Positions 1 through 5,272 of a stretch of 5,272 nt of DNA are shown piece by piece. The stretch is taken from NCBI GenBank assembly GCA_946479335.1, contig CAMLFP010000388.1, forward strand, positions 1 through 5,272. The letters are read 5' to 3'. This DNA comes from an uncultured Archangium sp. GTDB lineage: Bacteria; Myxococcota; Myxococcia; Myxococcales; Myxococcaceae. Both the position numbers and the translations under genes were made by a program. The notes under the pieces are model-generated. The model was not told the origin of the DNA. It saw nothing but the letters and a program-made list of their open reading frames with translations, and did no database searches. Position 1 is the first letter of the stretch. Each line of letters begins with the position of its first letter.

Positions 1-835
1 CGGCGCCCTTCTGGATGATCGAGGTCGCGTTCGAGGTCGACTGGTCCTGGATCATCTGCATGCCGGCGATGAGCGCCTTGGGGCCCGCGGCGTAACCGAG
101 GCGCAGGCCGGTCATCGAGAAGGCCTTCGAGAAGCCGTTGACCACCAGCGTGCGCGAGGCGAGCTCCGGCGCCGCGTTGGCGACGTTGACGAAGGGGCCC
201 GGCACGTAGAGCAGCCGCTCGTAGATGTCGTCGGTGATCAGCACCGCGTCGGTGTCACGCAGCTCGTGCGCCAGCGCCGCGAGCGCCTCCTTCGCGATCA
301 CCGAGCCGGTGGGGTTCGACGGCGAGTTGAAGATGACGGCCTTGGTGCGCGGAGACAGCGCCGTGCGCAGCGCCGCGGGGTCGGGCGTCCAGTTGTTCTC
401 CGACTTCGTCTCGACGATCACCGGCACGCCATCGGCCAGGCGCACCATGTCGGGGTAGCTGACCCAGAACGGCGCGAAGATGACGACCTCGTCGCCCGGC
501 GAGAGCAGCGCCTGGAACGCGTTGTAGAGCGCCTGCTTGCCGCCGGTGGTGACCACGATCTGCTCGGGGCTGACGCTGAACGCGTTCTCCTTCGCGAGCT
601 TCTCGACGATGGCCGTCTTCAGCTCGGGGATACCGCCGGTCGCGGTGTACTTGGTGAAGCCCTGGTCGAGCGCGGCCTTGATGGCGTCCTTCACGTGCGC
701 GGGCGTGTCGAAGTCGGGCTCGCCGGCGGCGAAGCTCAAGACGTCCTTGCCTGACGCGGCGAGCGCGCGCGCCTTGGCATTCAAAGACAGCGTGGGAGAC
801 GGCTTCACGGCCGCCAGGCGATTCGCGAGTTTCAT
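1..835 (-). CDS. PLP-dependent class I/II aminotransferase, aspartate aminotransferase-like (C-terminus cut off by window edge)
   Basis: Fold-type I, PLP-dependent aminotransferase resembling the Ib aspartate aminotransferases of Thermus and Bacillus. Such enzymes move the amino group between aspartate and 2-oxoglutarate in the cytoplasm, and some also use prephenate. About 278 codons are present of a usual length near 390-400; no stop occurs before the left edge. Visible landmarks are AGEPDFDTP (residues 37-45), KYTATGGIPEL (62-72), TTGGKQALYN (96-105, cofactor phosphate region), FWVSYPDM (123-130), NSPSNPTG with N174, TDDIYE with D202 and Y205 (pyridine nitrogen and O3' contacts), and VVNGFSKAFSMTG with K237 as the Schiff-base lysine. 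The C-terminal substrate-binding arginine lies outside the window. The ATG is 5 nt after the coaD stop, with AGGAAG (849-844) 8 nt upstream, so it is probably last or near last in an rsmD-coaD operon. The family is sure; aspartate versus prephenate or aromatic specificity is not decided. Confidence 0.95.
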   Translation of the reverse strand, partial: MKLANRLAAVKPSPTLSLNAKARALAASGKDVLSFAAGEPDFDTPAHVKDAIKAALDQGFTKYTATGGIPELKTAIVEKLAKENAFSVSPEQIVVTTGGKQALYNAFQALLSPGDEVVIFAPFWVSYPDMVRLADGVPVIVETKSENNWTPDPAALRTALSPRTKAVIFNSPSNPTGSVIAKEALAALAHELRDTDAVLITDDIYERLLYVPGPFVNVANAAPELASRTLVVNGFSKAFSMTGLRLGYAAGPKALIAGMQMIQDQSTSNATSIIQKGA

Positions 836-840
836 GGTGG

Positions 841-1323
841 TCACTTCCTGCCGATTTTCGTCTTCAGCGCCGCGAGCACGTTCGGAGGCACGGTGCCCTC
901 GATGTTGCCTCCCAATGAGGCAACCTCACGCACGAGGCTGGACGAGATGTAGAAATAGTCTTCGCCGGTCATCATGAAGACCATCTCGATGTCTCCATCG
1001 AGGCGGCGGTTCATGTTGGCGAGCTGGAACTCGAACTCGAAGTCGCTCACCGCGCGCAGCCCACGCAGCACCACGTTGGCGCCGCGCTTCTTCGCGTACT
1101 CCACGAGCAGCCCCTGGAACGAATCGACCTCCACGCGCGGGTCGTTGTCGACGGCCCCGCGGATGAGCTCCTTGCGCTCGTCGACGCTGAACAGCGGCGT
1201 CTTCTTGGGGTTCACCGCGATGGAGACGATCAGCTTGTCGAAGATCTTGAGCCCGCGCTGAATCAGCGACAGGTGCCCGCTGGTGAGTGGATCAAACGAG
1301 CCGGGGTAGATGGCGACGCGCAC
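841..1323 (-). CDS. coaD: Phosphopantetheine adenylyltransferase (CoaD)
   Basis: Catalyses the penultimate step of coenzyme A synthesis, ATP + 4'-phosphopantetheine to dephospho-CoA + pyrophosphate, as a cytoplasmic nucleotidyltransferase (hexameric in characterised homologues). The 160-residue length is typical. Diagnostic motifs are [13 protein letters not shown] (6-18) with the T/HxGH-type nucleotide site ending in H17, NPKKTPLF (38-45) with K41 matching the E. coli substrate-binding lysine, [15 protein letters not shown] (84-98) with R87 and R90, MNRRL (104-108), and ISSSLVRE (126-133), which contacts ATP. The start is GTG: the conserved [12 protein letters not shown] begins right there and no alternative fits. 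The gene begins 15 nt after the rsmD stop, with only a weak purine run before the start, suggesting translation coupled to rsmD. Pairing of rsmD with coaD is common in bacteria. All key residues are present, so an active enzyme is expected. Confidence 0.98.
   Translation of the reverse strand: MRVAIYPGSFDPLTSGHLSLIQRGLKIFDKLIVSIAVNPKKTPLFSVDERKELIRGAVDNDPRVEVDSFQGLLVEYAKKRGANVVLRGLRAVSDFEFEFQLANMNRRLDGDIEMVFMMTGEDYFYISSSLVREVASLGGNIEGTVPPNVLAALKTKIGRK
904..924 (-). repeat. Perfect 8-bp inverted repeat inside coaD
   Basis: On the coding (minus) strand GTTGCCTC is followed by a 5-nt loop, ATTGG, and then GAGGCAAC, a perfect 8-bp hairpin. It sits in codons for roughly residues 134-140 of CoaD, about 70 nt upstream of the aminotransferase start. 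There is no following T-tract, so it is not an intrinsic terminator. Roughly one such short-loop repeat is expected by chance in a window of this size, so the structure is real but its function is unproven. Confidence 0.5.
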
Positions 1324-1338
1324 GAAGGGCAGCGTCCG

Positions 1339-1905
1339 TCATGCGGCGTGGTGCGTCAATCGGAAGATCGACACCCGCGTCGCGCCGTACAGGCGCTCGT
1401 CGATGCGCGCGAAGCGCCCCGATTGCTCCGGGAGCGCCTCGTCTTCGCCCGTCTCGATCACCGCGAGGCCGCCGTCGGTGATCAGGCCCGCCGCGTCGAG
1501 CGCCTCCAGGAGCGCCAGCCCCGCGCGCTGCTTGTACGGCGGGTCGGCGAACACGAGCTGAAAGGTCCGCCCCTGCTTCGCCAGCGTGGCGATCGCCTTG
1601 AGCGCGTCAGACGCGAGGAGTTCGCACTGCGCGCCGAACTTCAGCGCGTCGATGTTCTGGCGGCACAGCGACAGCGCCTCGCGGCCGCTGTCGACCAGCA
1701 CGGCCTGCTTCGCGCCACGCGACACGGCCTCCAACGCGAGCGCGCCGGTGCCGGCGTAGAGGTCCAACACGTCGAGGTCGTCGCAGCGCTGCCCCAGCAC
1801 GTTGAAGAGCGTCTCGCGCACGCGATCGGCGGTCGGCCTGATCACATCGTCTGATTTCGGAGCGGCGAGGACGCGGCCCCTGGCTGTTCCTCCGACAATA
1901 CGCAT
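1339..1905 (-). CDS. rsmD: 16S rRNA (guanine(966)-N(2))-methyltransferase (RsmD)
   Basis: SAM-dependent methyltransferase that makes m2G966 in helix 31 of 16S rRNA, near the ribosomal P site. The 188-residue product has the usual length and motifs: RIVGGTARGR at the N-terminus, RPTADRVRETLFNVLG (23-38), LDLYAGTGALALEA (47-60; motif I, SAM binding), LVDSGREAL (70-78; acidic residue after strand 2), and the catalytic ADPPY (120-124; the [ND]PPY motif of N-methyltransferases). I chose the ATG at 1905 rather than the in-frame ATG at 1947, because family members begin with M-R-I-V/I-G-G and AGGG lies 9 nt upstream. The 14 extra residues of the longer frame resemble no RsmD sequence. This is the first gene of the minus-strand operon here; coaD follows after 15 nt. 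The promoter should lie within 1906-2014, but no clear -35/-10 pair is visible. Confidence 0.96.
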   Translation of the reverse strand: MRIVGGTARGRVLAAPKSDDVIRPTADRVRETLFNVLGQRCDDLDVLDLYAGTGALALEAVSRGAKQAVLVDSGREALSLCRQNIDALKFGAQCELLASDALKAIATLAKQGRTFQLVFADPPYKQRAGLALLEALDAAGLITDGGLAVIETGEDEALPEQSGRFARIDERLYGATRVSIFRLTHHAA

Positions 1906-2014
1906 GGGCGAATTCCCTACCCTTCGCACAGAGACACTGGTTTCCACGCATCAAATCGTCGCCAGTGACGACAACGTGGCCACGTAAGCTGTCGGGGAGT
2001 CAGACAAAAACCGC
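1906..2014. promoter_or_regulatory. Divergent intergenic region between rsmD and the sigma-54 activator
   Basis: This 109-nt stretch separates the start of rsmD (minus) from the start of the activator gene (plus), so it must carry or overlap promoters in both directions unless transcription comes from further away. I found no convincing sigma-70 promoter and no GG-N10-GC element of the sigma-54 -24/-12 kind on the plus strand; the nearest pairs have 7- and 8-nt spacing. GGGGAG at 1994-1999 is the only Shine-Dalgarno-like run for the plus-strand gene and is rather far (15 nt) from its ATG. The main visible structure is the palindrome listed separately. Confidence 0.6.
1969..1994. promoter_or_regulatory. 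Candidate operator: 12-bp perfect palindrome with flanking inverted arms
   Basis: ACGTGGCCACGT (1974-1985) is a perfect palindrome ending 29 nt before the activator ATG. It is bracketed by CGACA (1969-1973) and TGTCG (1990-1994), which are also complementary, though offset by the four extra bases AAGC on the right side. A dyad of this size between divergent genes is the expected shape for a dimeric regulator site, and Fis-type HTH activators bind such dyads. Whether the neighbouring activator binds it is inference. The dyad could also form a 5'-leader hairpin. Confidence 0.4.
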
Positions 2015-3619
2015 ATGGACTACGACCGGTATCAAAACCTCCACACCATCGTGATGTTGAGGGACATCTTGAAGAAGTGGTGGCGCGCGGAGCTGTGCTT
2101 CGCCGACAAGGACGGCGCCGTCATCGAGTGGGCCAAAGGGCAGATCAACCCTCCGCCGAACGACTTCTGCCGGTTGTCGCTCTTCTCGAAGGAGGGCTTC
2201 CGCCGCTGCACGGCGTCGGTGCGCGTGCTGCACGAGAAGTTCAAGACCTCGCGCAAGCTGCGCCGCAGCCAGTTTCACGAGTGCCACCTCGGCTTCTCGA
2301 TCGTCGGCGCGCCGCTGTACGTGAACAACGAGTACGAGGGCATGCTCTTCGTCGAGGGCTTCGCGCGGCAGGAGATCAGCGCGCGTGAAGGCGAGCTGCT
2401 GAAGGCGAAGATCACGGAGATCAACCCCGGCACCACCGACCTCGATCGCGCGCTGGAGCGGATCCTGGTCAGCACCGAGAGCGAGACCGAGAAGATCTGC
2501 GACCTGCTGGAGTTCGGCGCCAACGAGATCGCGAACTACGAGTCGGAGCTCGCGCGCAAGGACGAGACCATCGCCACGCTCTCGACCGAGCTGTCTGATC
2601 GCTACAAGTTCGAGAACATCATCGGGCGCAGCTCGGCGATGCTCGAGGTGTTCCGGGTGCTGGAGAAGGTGTGCAACTCCGACTCGACGGTGCTGGTGAA
2701 CGGCGAGTCGGGCACCGGCAAGGAGCTCGTCGCGCGCGCCCTGCACTACAACGGCCCGCGCAAAGACAAGCCGTTCGTCGTGCAGAACTGCTCGGCCTTC
2801 AACGACAACCTGCTGGAGAGCGCGCTGTTCGGCCACGTGAAGGGCTCGTTCACCGGCGCGATCCGCGATCAGAAGGGGCTCTTCGAGGTCGCCGACAAGG
2901 GCACCTTCTTCCTCGATGAGATCGGCGACATGTCGCCCGCGCTGCAGGTGAAGCTGCTGCGCGTGCTGCAAGAAGGCACGCTGACGCCGGTGGGCGGCAC
3001 GCAGATGCGGCAGGTCGACGTGCGCGTCATCGCGGCGACACACAAAGACCTCGCGGCCATGGTGAAGCGCGGCGAGTTCCGTGAAGACCTCTACTACCGC
3101 ATCAACGTGATCCGCCTGCAGGTGCCGCCGCTGCGCGAGCGCAAAGACGATCTCCCGGTGCTGATCGACCACTTCATGCGCAAGCACAAGAAGGAGGGGC
3201 AGCGGCCGCGCGGGCTCGCGCACGACACGCTGGCGATCATGCAGCAGTACCACTGGCCCGGGAACATCCGCGAGCTGGAGAACGAGATCGAACGCCTGCT
3301 GGTGCTCGGCAGCGACCTCGAGATCCTCCCCGCGGATCTGTTGAGCAACCGCATCCGCGACGCGGTGGAGGGTTCGCCCGGCGCCGGCGCGGTGAGCCTC
3401 GCGCGCGCCACGCAGTTGCCGTTGAGCAAGCTGAACGACGCCGTGGAGGCGCTGGAGCGCGAGCTCATCGGCCAGGGCCTCTCGCGCACCAAGGGCAACA
3501 AGAGCCGGCTGTCGCGCGAGCTGGGCATCTCGCGCTCGAACCTGATCTTGAAGATCCAGAAATACCAGCTGGAGAAGCCGGGCACGCCGGCAGACTCCGA
3601 GGAAGACGAGGGCACGTGA
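2015..3619 (+). CDS. Sigma-54-dependent transcriptional activator with N-terminal PocR-like sensory domain
   Basis: A one-component bacterial enhancer-binding protein that should use ATP hydrolysis to open sigma-54 RNA polymerase promoters in response to a small ligand. Residues about 5-125 resemble the PocR ligand-binding domain, with FCRLS (51-55), EGFRRC (60-65), FHECHLGFSIVGAPLYV (87-103) and EGMLFVEGF (108-116); C52, C65, C90 and H91 are striking. A charged helical linker (about 145-195) joins it to the AAA+ domain (about 200-435), which has Walker A GESGTGKE (230-237), the sigma-54 contact loop GSFTGA (277-282, usually GAFTGA), Walker B GTFFLDEIGD (296-305), REDLYYRINVI (356-366) with the arginine-finger region, and WPGNIREL (414-421). 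The C-terminus (about 475-520) is a Fis-type HTH containing SRLSRELGISRSNLILKI. No receiver or membrane segment is present. The ATG at 2015 is the first start after an in-frame stop at 1985. Its stop overlaps the next gene's start. Ligand and target promoters are unknown. Confidence 0.93.
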   Translation: MDYDRYQNLHTIVMLRDILKKWWRAELCFADKDGAVIEWAKGQINPPPNDFCRLSLFSKEGFRRCTASVRVLHEKFKTSRKLRRSQFHECHLGFSIVGAPLYVNNEYEGMLFVEGFARQEISAREGELLKAKITEINPGTTDLDRALERILVSTESETEKICDLLEFGANEIANYESELARKDETIATLSTELSDRYKFENIIGRSSAMLEVFRVLEKVCNSDSTVLVNGESGTGKELVARALHYNGPRKDKPFVVQNCSAFNDNLLESALFGHVKGSFTGAIRDQKGLFEVADKGTFFLDEIGDMSPALQVKLLRVLQEGTLTPVGGTQMRQVDVRVIAATHKDLAAMVKRGEFREDLYYRINVIRLQVPPLRERKDDLPVLIDHFMRKHKKEGQRPRGLAHDTLAIMQQYHWPGNIRELENEIERLLVLGSDLEILPADLLSNRIRDAVEGSPGAGAVSLARATQLPLSKLNDAVEALERELIGQGLSRTKGNKSRLSRELGISRSNLILKIQKYQLEKPGTPADSEEDEGT

Positions 3620-4509
3620 GCTATTTCCACCAGGACATCTTCAAGACCGAAGACGGCGCGCCGCTGTGGTTCGAGGTGCGCGGTGACGTGACGAACAAGA
3701 CGCCGGTGGTGCTCAACGATGGCCTGGGCTGCGACGGGTTCATCTGGCGCTACCTCTGGGAGCCGCTCTCGTCGACGCGCCGGGTGATGCACTGGAACTA
3801 CCGCGGGCACGGGCGCTCCGGCGTGCCGCGCGACGATACGCGCATCGGCATGGACTACATCGTCGACGATCTCGCGCGCCTGATGGATGCGCAGCGGCTC
3901 GAGTCGGCGATCATCTTCGGGCACTCGATGGGCGTGCAGGCGTGCCTCGAGTTCCACCGGCGGCATCGCGCGCGCGTGAAGGGCCTGGTGTTGATCTGCG
4001 GCTCCTACGGCACGCCGCTCGACACCTGGCACGATCACACGCTCTTGCGCGTCGCGTTCCCCCGCTTGAAGACGCTGGTCGAGCGCGCGCCGTTGCTCGC
4101 GAAGGCGGTCACCGCCAACCTCCTCAAGACCGAGCTCGCGGTGGAGTTCGGCATCCGCACCGAGCTGAACTCCGCGCTGATGAAGCGCAGCGACTTCGGG
4201 CCCTACATGGAGCACCTCGCGAAGATGCACCCGCTCTACTTCGTGCGGACGCTCGACTCCGCGAAGGATCACTCGGCGTGGGACCACCTGCCGCACGTCG
4301 ACGTGCCCACGCTGATCATCGGCGGCGAAGGCGACAAGTTCACCCCGGTGTGGCTCAGCCAGCGCATGGCCGAGTTCATTCCCAATGCGCAGTATGTGTA
4401 CGTGCCCGGCGGTACGCACACTGCGCCGCTGGAGCGCCCGGGGCTGGTGAACGCCGCCATCGAGAAGTTCATCGGCGGCATCGACGCCACCGCGGCCAGG
4501 GCGGCTTGA
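3616..4509 (+). CDS. Alpha/beta hydrolase, cytoplasmic, substrate unknown
   Basis: A 297-residue single-domain alpha/beta hydrolase with a complete predicted triad: nucleophile S104 in FGHSMG (101-106), acid D240 in GGEGDKFTP (236-244), and H268 in GGTHTAPLE (265-273). The conserved NYRGHGRSG (61-69) after strand 4 and a helical cap at about 134-215 are visible. The oxyanion-hole loop reads VVLNDGLGCDGFIW (31-44), where many relatives have a His-Gly pair. No signal peptide or membrane helix is seen, so a soluble ester, lactone or thioester substrate is plausible, but dehalogenase, perhydrolase or C-C hydrolase relatives cannot be excluded. The start is GTG within GTGA, overlapping the activator stop by 4 nt; AGGAAG (3600-3605) lies 10 nt upstream. 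This coupling argues for coordinated production with the PocR-type activator. It is followed after 36 nt by vapB. Confidence 0.92.
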   Translation: MSYFHQDIFKTEDGAPLWFEVRGDVTNKTPVVLNDGLGCDGFIWRYLWEPLSSTRRVMHWNYRGHGRSGVPRDDTRIGMDYIVDDLARLMDAQRLESAIIFGHSMGVQACLEFHRRHRARVKGLVLICGSYGTPLDTWHDHTLLRVAFPRLKTLVERAPLLAKAVTANLLKTELAVEFGIRTELNSALMKRSDFGPYMEHLAKMHPLYFVRTLDSAKDHSAWDHLPHVDVPTLIIGGEGDKFTPVWLSQRMAEFIPNAQYVYVPGGTHTAPLERPGLVNAAIEKFIGGIDATAARAA

Positions 4510-4541
4510 CGCTCGGTAATACCGGTTGGTAAGACCGGGTT
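4506..4541 (+). promoter_or_regulatory. Candidate vapBC operator/promoter with tandem imperfect repeats
   Basis: The 36-nt gap between the hydrolase and antitoxin genes is mostly two adjoining repeats, GGTAATACCGGTT (4515-4527) and GGTAAGACCGGGTT (4528-4541). The first sits in a near-palindrome, CGGTA-A-TACCG (4514-4524). Ribbon-helix-helix antitoxins typically bind such short tandem or inverted sites to repress their own operon. A tentative -35, TTGACG (4506-4511), overlaps the hydrolase stop; with an 18-nt spacer, TAAGAC (4530-4535) could be a poor -10, leaving an almost leaderless mRNA. That would fit the absence of a Shine-Dalgarno sequence before the antitoxin ATG. The repeats are directly visible; operator and promoter roles are inference. 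Confidence 0.45.
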
Positions 4542-4545
4542 CGTC

Positions 4546-4803
4546 ATGAGCGAACTCGTCACCAAGACCTTCAAGTTGCCGCGCAAGCTCGCGCAAGAGG
4601 TGGCCGACTCGGCGAAGGCGCGGGGCGTCTCGGAGTCAGAATTCATCCGCAAGAGCCTGGAGTCTGCGCTGAGCCGCGAAGCTGACGACGGCATCGACAT
4701 GGCGGTGGCGCTCCGAGACTTCATCGGCTCCGTCCGCGGGCCGCGTGACCTCTCCACAAACCGGAAGCACATGAAGGGCTATGGAAGTTCGCGCAATCGT
4801 TGA
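4546..4803 (+). CDS. vapB: Ribbon-helix-helix antitoxin of a VapBC-type toxin-antitoxin pair
   Basis: An 85-residue protein with the layout of a ribbon-helix-helix (CopG/Arc-type) antitoxin. A short basic beta strand, TKTFKLP (6-12), is followed by helix A (about 13-26), a turn at GVSES (27-31), and helix B, EFIRKSLESALSRE (32-45). The N-terminal part should dimerise and bind the operator upstream. The C-terminal tail, with DLSTNRKHMKGYG (68-80), is a type of ending seen in antitoxins paired with PIN toxins and probably masks the toxin active site. It overlaps the PIN toxin gene by 23 nt, the normal antitoxin-first order. No Shine-Dalgarno sequence precedes the ATG; translation could be leaderless or coupled to the hydrolase. 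The role is assigned from fold pattern plus neighbour and has not been shown experimentally. Confidence 0.88.
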   Translation: MSELVTKTFKLPRKLAQEVADSAKARGVSESEFIRKSLESALSREADDGIDMAVALRDFIGSVRGPRDLSTNRKHMKGYGSSRNR

Positions 4804-5230
4804 CTCCGGGTTTCTCGTCGCGCTGGGTAACGACGCCGACGCGCATCACGCGTGGGCTGTGGAGCAACTGGCAACCCTGCCCGGGCCGTGGCTCACCGCC
4901 GAGTCATGCATCTCTGAAGCGATGTTCTTGTTCGAGCGCGCCGAGAGTGGTCGACGCGGCGTTATCAACCTCTTCAGATCGCTCGAGCAGGGTCGACTCG
5001 TGAGCCAGCACCTGCTTCCCTCGGAGGCGAGCGCTGTGGCCGCCGAGATTGCTCGCTACCAGGACCGCTGGGTCGACTTCGCCGACGCTTGCATCGTTCG
5101 CTTGAGCGACCAGAACCCGGCCCTGCCTGTGGCCTCGCTCGATCGAAGAGACTTCGCCGTGTACTTCCGCAGCCGGCCCGACCGCGATGTCAGGTTGCCG
5201 CCCGGCGCTCGGCCGAAGCGGCTCCGCTGA
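4781..5230 (+). CDS. vapC: PIN-domain ribonuclease toxin, VapC family
   Basis: A 149-residue PIN-domain protein, expected to be a Mg2+-dependent endoribonuclease that cuts tRNA or rRNA and stops growth when not held by its antitoxin. The acidic metal-binding set is present: D8 in IVDSGFLVAL (6-15), E46 in CISEAMFL (43-50), D99 and D102 in WVDFADACIV (97-106), and D121 in ASLDRRDFAVY (118-128). DSGFL replaces the more common DTGPL/DTNVL, but the aspartate is kept. The C-terminus ends in a basic, proline-containing tail, RLPPGARPKRLR (138-149). The ATG lies inside the antitoxin gene in another frame, with GAAGGG (4773-4778) only 2 nt before it, so translation is probably coupled to the antitoxin. 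Ten of its first 33 codons end in A or T, against 3 of 33 in the hydrolase, a hint of separate ancestry. The RNA target cannot be read from sequence. Confidence 0.92.
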   Translation: MEVRAIVDSGFLVALGNDADAHHAWAVEQLATLPGPWLTAESCISEAMFLFERAESGRRGVINLFRSLEQGRLVSQHLLPSEASAVAAEIARYQDRWVDFADACIVRLSDQNPALPVASLDRRDFAVYFRSRPDRDVRLPPGARPKRLR

Positions 5231-5272
5231 GCTTCGGAACCAGCGCGTCGAGTTCGTTCACCAGCGCCTCCC
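5190..5272 (-). CDS. Possible C-terminal tail of a convergent gene (only 26 codons visible)
   Basis: Reading the minus strand from the right edge, one frame stays open for 26 codons and stops at TGA (5192-5190). It begins EALVNELDALVPKLSG and uses mostly G/C-ending codons typical of this genome, giving a plausible amphipathic helix. Of the other two minus frames, one hits a stop within five codons of the edge and one gives an arginine- and glycine-rich product that looks non-coding. If real, the gene converges on vapC and overlaps its last 41 nt. Too little is visible to name a family; it could be chance. Confidence 0.35.
   Translation of the reverse strand, partial: EALVNELDALVPKLSGAASAERRAAT
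5213..5237. repeat. 7-bp inverted repeat spanning the vapC stop, possible weak terminator stem
   Basis: CCGAAGC (5213-5219) and GCTTCGG (5231-5237) are perfect inverted arms around an 11-nt loop that contains the vapC stop codon. No T-run follows on either strand, so it is not a standard Rho-independent terminator. It may be a 3'-end stem or chance in GC-rich DNA. Confidence 0.35.

Noticed and set aside
266..754. Plus-strand open frame opposite the aminotransferase
   Set aside because: It is arginine/glycine-rich and lies opposite clear aminotransferase motifs on the minus strand; a shadow frame.
1906..1947. 14-residue N-terminal extension of RsmD from the ATG at 1947
   Set aside because: The conserved RsmD start MRIVGGTARGR begins at 1905 with an AGGG sequence upstream; the extension shows no family similarity.
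1906..2014. Sigma-54 -24/-12 promoter in front of the activator
   Set aside because: The candidate GG...GC pairs have 7 or 8 intervening bases instead of 10 and lack the flanking consensus.
2000..3253. Long minus-strand open frame (417 codons) opposite the activator gene
   Set aside because: It is the antisense image of a strongly coding GC-rich gene; the product is rich in Arg, Val, His and Leu with no recognisable motif, whereas the plus strand carries all sigma-54 activator motifs.
3094..4596. Minus-strand open frame of 500 codons across the activator end and hydrolase
   Set aside because: It runs antisense through two well-supported genes, has low-complexity composition and no family motifs; open antisense frames are common in high-GC DNA.
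5213..5237. Rho-independent terminator after vapC
   Set aside because: Only a 7-bp stem with an 11-nt loop and no T-tract on either strand; kept as an inverted repeat only.
1..5272. CRISPR array, tRNA/rRNA genes, transposase or insertion-sequence ends
   Set aside because: No regularly spaced repeats, no tRNA-like cloverleaf, no transposase motifs and no terminal inverted repeats with target duplications were seen by eye.

Overview
The window is GC-rich with strong G/C preference at third codon positions in most genes. It encodes seven well-supported genes plus one possible gene fragment at the right edge. The housekeeping order (rsmD, coaD, a class I aminotransferase), next to a sigma-54 activator with an N-terminal sensory domain, suggests a high-GC Myxococcota/Deltaproteobacteria-type bacterium. 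That placement is inference from gene content and composition, not proof.

Left part, minus strand, positions 1905 down to 1: an ordinary core operon reads rsmD (16S rRNA guanine methyltransferase), coaD (phosphopantetheine adenylyltransferase), then a PLP-dependent aspartate-aminotransferase-like gene that runs off the left edge. The gaps between these genes are 15 and 5 nt, so they are probably co-transcribed.

Middle, plus strand, 2015-4509: divergent from rsmD across a 109-nt intergenic region lies a one-component sigma-54 activator. It has an N-terminal PocR-like ligand-sensing domain, an AAA+ core and a Fis-type helix-turn-helix. It overlaps by 4 nt (GTGA) a gene for an alpha/beta hydrolase with an intact Ser-Asp-His triad. 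The sensor-activator and the enzyme are therefore translationally linked. The simplest reading is that the hydrolase makes or removes a compound related to the activator's ligand. The intergenic region holds a perfect 12-bp palindrome that could be an operator.

Right part, plus strand, 4514-5230: 36 nt after the hydrolase stop begins a VapBC-type toxin-antitoxin pair, a ribbon-helix-helix antitoxin and a PIN-domain toxin overlapping by 23 nt. The gap before the antitoxin contains two adjacent imperfect repeats that look like an autoregulatory operator. The toxin uses more A/T-ending codons than its neighbours, consistent with later acquisition. A possible minus-strand gene tail (5272-5190) converges on the toxin.

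The least conventional element is the coupled PocR-type activator and hydrolase pair. The rest belongs to recognisable families.
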